DNA of 64,000 nt from Pomacea canaliculata (Eukaryota; Mollusca; Gastropoda; Architaenioglossa; Ampullariidae), in assembly GCF_003073045.1 (NCBI RefSeq), contig NC_037596.1, positions 12,211,950 through 12,275,949 on the forward strand, in the 5' to 3' direction. The notes under the pieces were generated by a model. The model saw nothing but the letters and a program-made list of their open reading frames with translations. It had not been told where the DNA came from and did no database searches. This document shows positions 57,919 to 64,000 of this stretch, piece by piece. Each line of letters opens with the position of its first letter. The first letter of the stretch is position 1. Both the position numbers and the translations under genes were made by a program.

Positions 57919-59169
57919 TGGTGAGTGGAATTACAAAATGAGTTTGTCAAGTTAAAATTATTAATGTGAGCATTGTTTTATTCTTCGTGGATTTATTCAG
58001 TAGGCCTATTTACTTTACTTTTTGTACTAAAGATTAATTGGTTACTTTCAGATATTATCCAAAACTTCTTATACACACAAATGGCCATCAAGACATTACC
58101 GTTTAAAAATCTTTTTATTCCACTCTTGTTCAAGTTCTTGTAATCTCACTAGTAATTAGTAGATTTATGAAAGCTTTAACTCTTTCTTTACACAAGGCTA
58201 AAGGCGGTCAAACCCCCCTGTACGCATGAATTTACCCTTTTTCAAAAAATTATTAAAAAATAACTAAACAAGATAGAACAGAAATTTAAATTGATTATGA
58301 CAGATCAAAATGTGTAGAAGTGGAACAATTTTACCGTAATCTTGCTCGTGAACTCACTTTTATGATAATCCAACCAAAATTAGGTATATTATGTGAAGTT
58401 TGGAAAATTTTTTTTTTTTTAACACATTTCAAACAAAAAATTCGGGAGCAGATGAAAACCATTTTTACACCATTCGTGGTCAAATTCTCCTTCATGTGAA
58501 GCAGGAATATCCTCTGGGATGTTCTTTCTTTTGTTATTTGACGTTTCAGATGCATGATGTTCACAATGTGTACCATCGAAAAGGACAGGTAGTGTAGAAT
58601 ATCGGCGAGACTTTCGTTCAAACGTACGTCCTTCGTCATGTAAGGGAGATAATTGTGTTCATAAAGGCCTAAACTATCTTATTTATTAATTTTTTCTTTT
58701 AAACCACGAGCTGTAAAGGCCTAAAAAAATTACAACAATGCATAAGCCCAATGTAAATACTGCGTAACAAGTGAGCAGGGCAAAATCGGCCACCCGTGTT
58801 GAGTGCATAAAGAAAGAGTTAAGCTTTCATCTATGTGAGAGTTAGTTCTACTTACATAGCAAAAATCAAAATATGTAAATGCATTGTAACTTTTTTCTTT
58901 TCTTCTACAGGGATTCCACCACTCATGGATCGATTTTTGGTGTCATATTTTTCTATCTTTTATGTAAATTGTTTGACTTTATGTTATAAATAATTATTTC
59001 AAAAATAACTTTCATGGGGTAAAAAATTATTGACTGCAATTTTATGTAAATAATTGGATGAATGCTTATGTTCAAAAAACAATTTTAATGCTTTAAATAA
59101 TGTAAACTGTTAAAATAGTTTTTTTGGTGTAAATAATAAAATTGTTTAATGATATCTCTTGCCTACTAT

Positions 59170-59932
59170 TTATGTGTTGTGAGGAAACGAGATTTTGAAA
59201 AGCTGTTGAATGTTTTCTTCATGGTGTGCAAGCCTGTGTACCAGTGTAAGTAAAAGTGAGAAAGGGTGAGGAATGCAGCAAGAGGGAGTGGGAGTTGGGA
59301 GTTTGATGGGAAAACACGACTTCTCATGGGCGATCGGTGGTATGCAATGGTTTTTTGGTGGGAAGGTGGTGGGTCTTTCGTGGGAAAACATGGCAACCCG
59401 TGGGAATTCCCTACGAGGTCCCCTTAGGGTCCCGCTTCCAAAACCCGAGAGGGACCCAACTTTCTTCCCGAAGAGGTCCCATGAGGGACCCAAGAGTTCT
59501 TGCAGGCTGGGTGGTGGTTTTTAAGAAACTGGAGTTTCTCTTTATAGAATCTGACACATACGGGAACTGCTGGTCTTAGTAATCATTGTGCTGTTTATAT
59601 CTTCCTGTCAAGCATGGAAATAGAAAGCCTCTGTCATGCTAGTAGACACATTTAAATCAAATCTTTGTGCACTCTTTACCAAATGTTAGGAACCAATATA
59701 TTTTTAATAGCAAGTTTTATTTCATTATCTGTTTATGCAGATTTAAAACTAAAATACTGCAACATCTGAATATTAGTAGCAAACAGTGTGAAACTTATCA
59801 AAACAATTTTAAGTAAACAAAATCCAAGGTGCTGCAACTCTTTATGGGAACTGCCTGTGGTGAAAACAGAAGTCTTGCTGGCAGTGCTGAAGTTAATTCA
59901 GCCTGGTATAAAGAGTTTATTACTGTGATAAG
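59170..59932. other. Less AT-rich patch, no gene called
   Basis: 59280-59520 is rich in GGGA/TCCC motifs with self-similar GAGGTCCC and GAGGGACCC runs, open in several frames on both strands. It has no splice sites or family match I can defend. It is probably a repeat remnant. Confidence 0.4.
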
Positions 59933-59985
59933 TCACATCCTGTCCATGTAATACATGCTGCCATCAGTTTCATCTGTAAGCTTGT
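59933..59985 (-). CDS. Possible terminal coding exon (minus)
   Basis: After TGTTTGCAG the phase-1 frame reads KLTDETDGSMYYMDRM and stops at 59935-59933, with AATAAA about 20 bases downstream. A possible upstream partner is 60471 to about 60347 (minus), which encodes SDINFTVAFKRSNPDNYN and KDKYPILFGDKEN and ends at a weak GTAAAA in phase 1. The gene is not recognised and its 5' part is not found. Confidence 0.3.
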
Positions 59986-59999
59986 CTGCAAACACAAAT

Positions 60000-62900
60000 A
60001 TCACACAGGGAAAAGAAGTTATGACTCTAGCTATCAGAAATAATAATAGTAATAACAAGTAATACAGAAACCATTAATATTTTTTTGTGAATCCAGCACT
60101 TAAAGCTGTTTTGTGACAGAGGAAATTATGGTGCTATTACTACTTTATTACTGACTATTACTATAATTATTACCTACTGTTACTTCTGCTGATGCTGCTA
60201 ATACCATTACCACATGGTTCAGCATGAGGTAGACCATGTCATCTTAGCTAGGAGCACATCAACCTTTGACCTGCTGTATTTTATAGCATCCGTGTATATC
60301 ATTAACTCTATATGTCTCACTTTATACTTTTAATTTGATTTTTTACTATTTTCTTTATCCCCAAAAAGGATGGGATATTTGTCTTTGCTTGTAGGTCTGC
60401 TGGAATTGTAATTGTCAGGATTACTTCTTTTGAATGCTACAGTAAAATTAATATCAGAACACTGGAGGTGAAACAAGTAGAAAAATATTTTCCTTGAAAT
60501 GAGAGTACATTTATTTCTGTAGGTGATCTGTTTCAGTGTAAATGTGAGGATCAGCACGAGGTCAAACACTGAGCTGCAACCTGTTGTTGTGCCTGACATA
60601 ATCCAATATTTTTTCCTCCCGCACACATCTCCCTTCCTTGTCATAAAGACAAAAAGATAAAGGATAGCAATAACAAGCCATTTCTTGTATGTAAACTGAT
60701 AACATCATAGGTTCAACCTGTCAGTGTAAAATATGCTGTTGATAAAATAGGATAATTCATTGTTTTTAAAATGTATCCCTCAAGATTATATCTGTAGGTA
60801 ATAACATTGAGCTCATTTAGGTCTGTATCAGAGTACAATATGATCAATATTGTTTTAGAAAGACTGTGAAATCCTCAAGGAAATTTTACTATTTGCTAAT
60901 ACTTATTAGATAAGCACTGAAGAGTACATGTATAGTGGAACAAGTAGTTACACTAAGAAACATTGCATTAAATGTGTTCTCATGTAGTATGTGCAGAATG
61001 AATTATTCAGAGGTCACACATCTTGCTGTCATGTTTACAAATATACAAAAGTTCTTGGGCAGTGTTACCTCGTATGTGTAGTCCTTTGAAGACTCGCAGT
61101 AAAATTCCTGTAGTCACCATTCACACACCTTCTGAAACAAGAAAAAGGATGGATTCAGTGTCTCCTGCCTTTGACCTAAGATGTCAAAACATTCTAAAAA
61201 TATTTTATTAGCAATGACTAAAATTTATTTTCCAGCACATACCACTGATATAAATAAAGATGTGATTACAGGTCATATGCTGAATGAAGTTTGCGCTTGT
61301 GTAACAGAGTTATTAAATTATCTCCCTTAGGACGAGAGAATGTGATTGTGTCAACACAGTGTGGGGATCAGGATGAGGTGGACCAGAGTGTCTCCACTAG
61401 GAACACATCAACCACTGATCATTCTGATTTAAAAGTTAATAATTATTTACTAGAAAATTTATACATAAAACAACAAAACAAACTTCTAAATCAAGCATTG
61501 TGAATTTATTTTTATTGAAAATTTAAAGATTTCAGATTTGCCTGTCCTCTTGTTCTCAATTTTTCTGCACAGGACACATTTCTACTGACTATACTATTTT
61601 CTTTTTCTAAAAAGGTATGCCTGATGCAAGTTCAATAACCTGTTTCAAAGTAAGTTTGGTAGTTGGTAGTTTTAATCATAATGTATCATGTTTCCTCCTG
61701 ATGCACTGTCCATCAAACTTAACGCTGCATCTGTTGTCTGTATTTTCTGCCAAAAAATCATTGGAGGATTAAAAGTAATGTTTTAACTCCATGATGTTTA
61801 CGCATGGTCTATTCATGTTATCCCTTACAGTAAATGTTATGTTACACTCTTATAATGTAATTTTTGCAGAGTCAAAGCAGTTCTTAAAAGATAAAGCAAA
61901 ATAAAGGAACTCAATTGACTGACCTCATTGTTCAGATTGTTTTAAATGCCTTCATGTTTTGTATTTTCAGCTTGAACAACTTGATTTAAGTTAATTTTGC
62001 AAAATCCAAGTTATTATTATTAAGTATTAATTACCACTAGAGTTTATTTCTTTTAAATAACTTGACTTTGCCCTCCATGTAGGATATAGATGAAGAATAT
62101 TGTCCACACTGCCTCTCCATCATTTTCAGCATCTGTAGGAAATAACACAGAAACAATAATTTACAAGGTGAGACCTAAATAAGACTAAGCTCTTTTTGAA
62201 AGGAAACGAAAGACAAGACTTATTATACCTTTAATTGTGTTTTTTTTTTTATTTTTAGTACAGTGTTGAAATTAAGTGAATTCTTAAGAGTGGTGATTTA
62301 CCATAGTAATACTATTTAAGACAGTATATATATACTATTTTGCGTAGGAAAAGTTTTGGAAACAGCTTATCACAACTTACATCTGCTGTTACATTAGGGT
62401 ATTTCCTACCTCAATGTTTTGTGCCAAGATATTTTTTCTTTCTATCTGACCTCGGCTATCGAAAGCTGTTGCTTGGCAGACGATGACCAGTCTGAGATTA
62501 AGCCCGAAGACAGGTTGACCGGTTCTCCGGAAGACTTTTCACTGGCTTTTGAGATGAGAAGAGAGATGAACATCTCACTGATATTTGTAATCACTGTGCC
62601 GGAATGGAGAGACAGCCTGTCTGGAAGCGATAAGCACTCGTCTCTAAAGATAATGAAGGAGCTTAAGCTCTTGTGACAGAACTGTGTAATTCTACTCTTT
62701 GGACATTCCCTTTTGAGTCAGTAAATAGGCCTGAGCTGCTTTTACTAGAAGTTTATTCTACTTCATTTTTAATTTATGTATGACTAAAACACCGTTACGT
62801 TTGATTGACTGAAAAATTAACTAATCAGAGCCAATCAAACTTCCTTACTGAAAATAACCCAAGCGTCATACCCCGCAATAAATTTTATTAGAATCATTTT

Positions 62901-63983
62901 TTTCAGTCACGTGATAGCGGATTTTCTCTGTTTGACTGTAGCAGGACCTACATGCAGCTTGTATCATGTCATCACCGTAAAAGGGAAGTGAAACTACACA
63001 CATGATGAGGAGGAAATTACACAGATTGTGACAGGAAACTTAAGGTCAGAGCTACTTCCACCTCTAGCAATACCTTGCACCAAATGGCCTGAGTGATGAT
63101 GAGTCTGTTAGGCAAACTGTCTCTGACTAATGTCAGTAAAAAGGAAAAACAAACACAAAATTAAAAACCAATAACTTAAGTGTCGTATTTGAAATAGCTT
63201 CGTGTAGGATTCAAAGGGGTTCGTCTCGAAAAAAATATTTTCATTAACTTGTAGGATTGTTTATACATTGAAACTTTTAGGATGGTAGGAATTTCCGTTT
63301 AGGTGGACGACTTTTATATTCCTATGATTAGTCATTTGCATAGACAAAATTATTTTCCCCGTACTGTCAATTAATCTGAGAAGAACTATGAATTACGAGG
63401 TTTGCACAAAAATAAGACATAATCCAAACAAAAGCCCTAAAATGATTTGTAATGATGTTCGTGATACCAGTCCTTCTCCACCACTAGTCAAGATCATCAG
63501 CCCAACAGACCCATTTCTTTCTTTGGACAAAAAATAATATAAAACCTGCTCTTATTTACGAGTAAACACGGTAGCATACAAATACTGGCCCTATGGGATG
63601 GGACTGTAAACAATTACAAGTTAAGGGAAGGTAGGTCTTTCTTGAAACTCGTTGCCTGATGAGAAGAAAACAGCTTTTTGTGGTAAAGTATTCCTGGAGG
63701 AGATGTGGCCTGGTGAAGCGCCAAAAACCTGACGGGGAGTGGAGGCAAATCACCATATGTGGGTTATTGTGTGCATCGCTTCTTCCGAGAAATTCTCAGT
63801 TTTGTGAAAACCGCCAACATGATGGCCACATCTGGTCAGGATTATTAAGGGATCAGTGCGTGGGCTGGGATATCTGTGAACCTTAGTCACAAATACTTTC
63901 CTGGTGTGTGTGTGACTGTGTGTTGCTTTGTGTTTGGTGCGTGTGCTGGCGTATTTATTCCGTGTGTTTAAATATACCACCAT
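60000..63983. other. Right flank, weak exon candidates only
   Basis: Plus-strand candidates: 61331 to a stop near 61503 (after CTCCCTTAG), reading RENVIVSTQCGDQDEVDQSV; and about 62455-62676, reading DDDQSEIKPEDRL and MNISLIFVITVPEWRDSL before a stop. Minus candidate: 62134 downwards (after CCTACAG), reading AENDGEAVW. None links to a phase-compatible neighbour that I could find, and I recognise no family. The remainder is AT-rich and appears noncoding. Confidence 0.3.
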
Positions 63984-64000
63984 GCATTACAGCAATAAAT

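Noticed and set aside
59166..59579. Several overlapping frames in the GGGA/TCCC patch
   Set aside because: Frames are open on both strands at once, which is typical of biased repeats, and none has a recognisable domain.

Overview
The window looks like nuclear DNA of a mollusc, most likely a gastropod. It is AT-rich, coding information is broken into short exons with GT-AG introns, and non-LTR retrotransposon pieces and small DNA transposons are dense. The immunoglobulin-superfamily (IgSF) exons are of a kind I associate with expanded gastropod receptor families. Species is not determinable from the sequence alone. I see no tRNA, rRNA or CRISPR array.

Layout: four IgSF-type receptor genes or gene pieces form two convergent pairs. 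Gene A (+, 1-12950, 5' end outside the window) points at gene G1 (-, 28691-20075). Gene B (+, about 30741-44834) points at gene G2 (-, 53879 to about 48.6 kb). A and B are paralogs whose introns still align from 262/36151 through their 3' flanks to about 15.7/46.9 kb. G1 and G2 are paralogs with matching exon phases. The simplest reading is tandem duplication of a two-gene unit, with G1 and B head to head across 28.7-30.7 kb.

G1 can be assembled into ten phase-compatible exons totalling 1758 nt (586 codons with stop): signal peptide, three ectodomain exons, one transmembrane exon, and a five-exon tail. That tail carries an ITIM (LIYGDL), an ITSM (TEYATI) and a VYEI tyrosine site. G1 therefore looks like an inhibitory-type immune receptor. 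G2 keeps the signal and ectodomain exons, but its transmembrane segment and tail look damaged or remodelled. A and B share a transmembrane exon and a tail made of very small phase-2 exons that arose by repeated exon-module duplication. Gene A has two blocks of these modules and gene B has one.

Transposable elements date the duplications. LINE pieces at 4.8-5.6, 9.7-10.5 and 42.0-42.9 kb are shared by all module blocks. A TA-flanked pogo-like element and a TTAA-flanked piggyBac-like element occur only in B, and A has clean empty sites. A LINE 3' end with a 15-bp target duplication is only in the first A block. Two hAT-type elements with 8-bp target duplications sit in the large B intron, one nested inside a LINE derivative.

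The right flank (54-64 kb) holds a separate (+) spliced unit at 55.6-59.15 kb that I do not recognise, and a few weak exon candidates.
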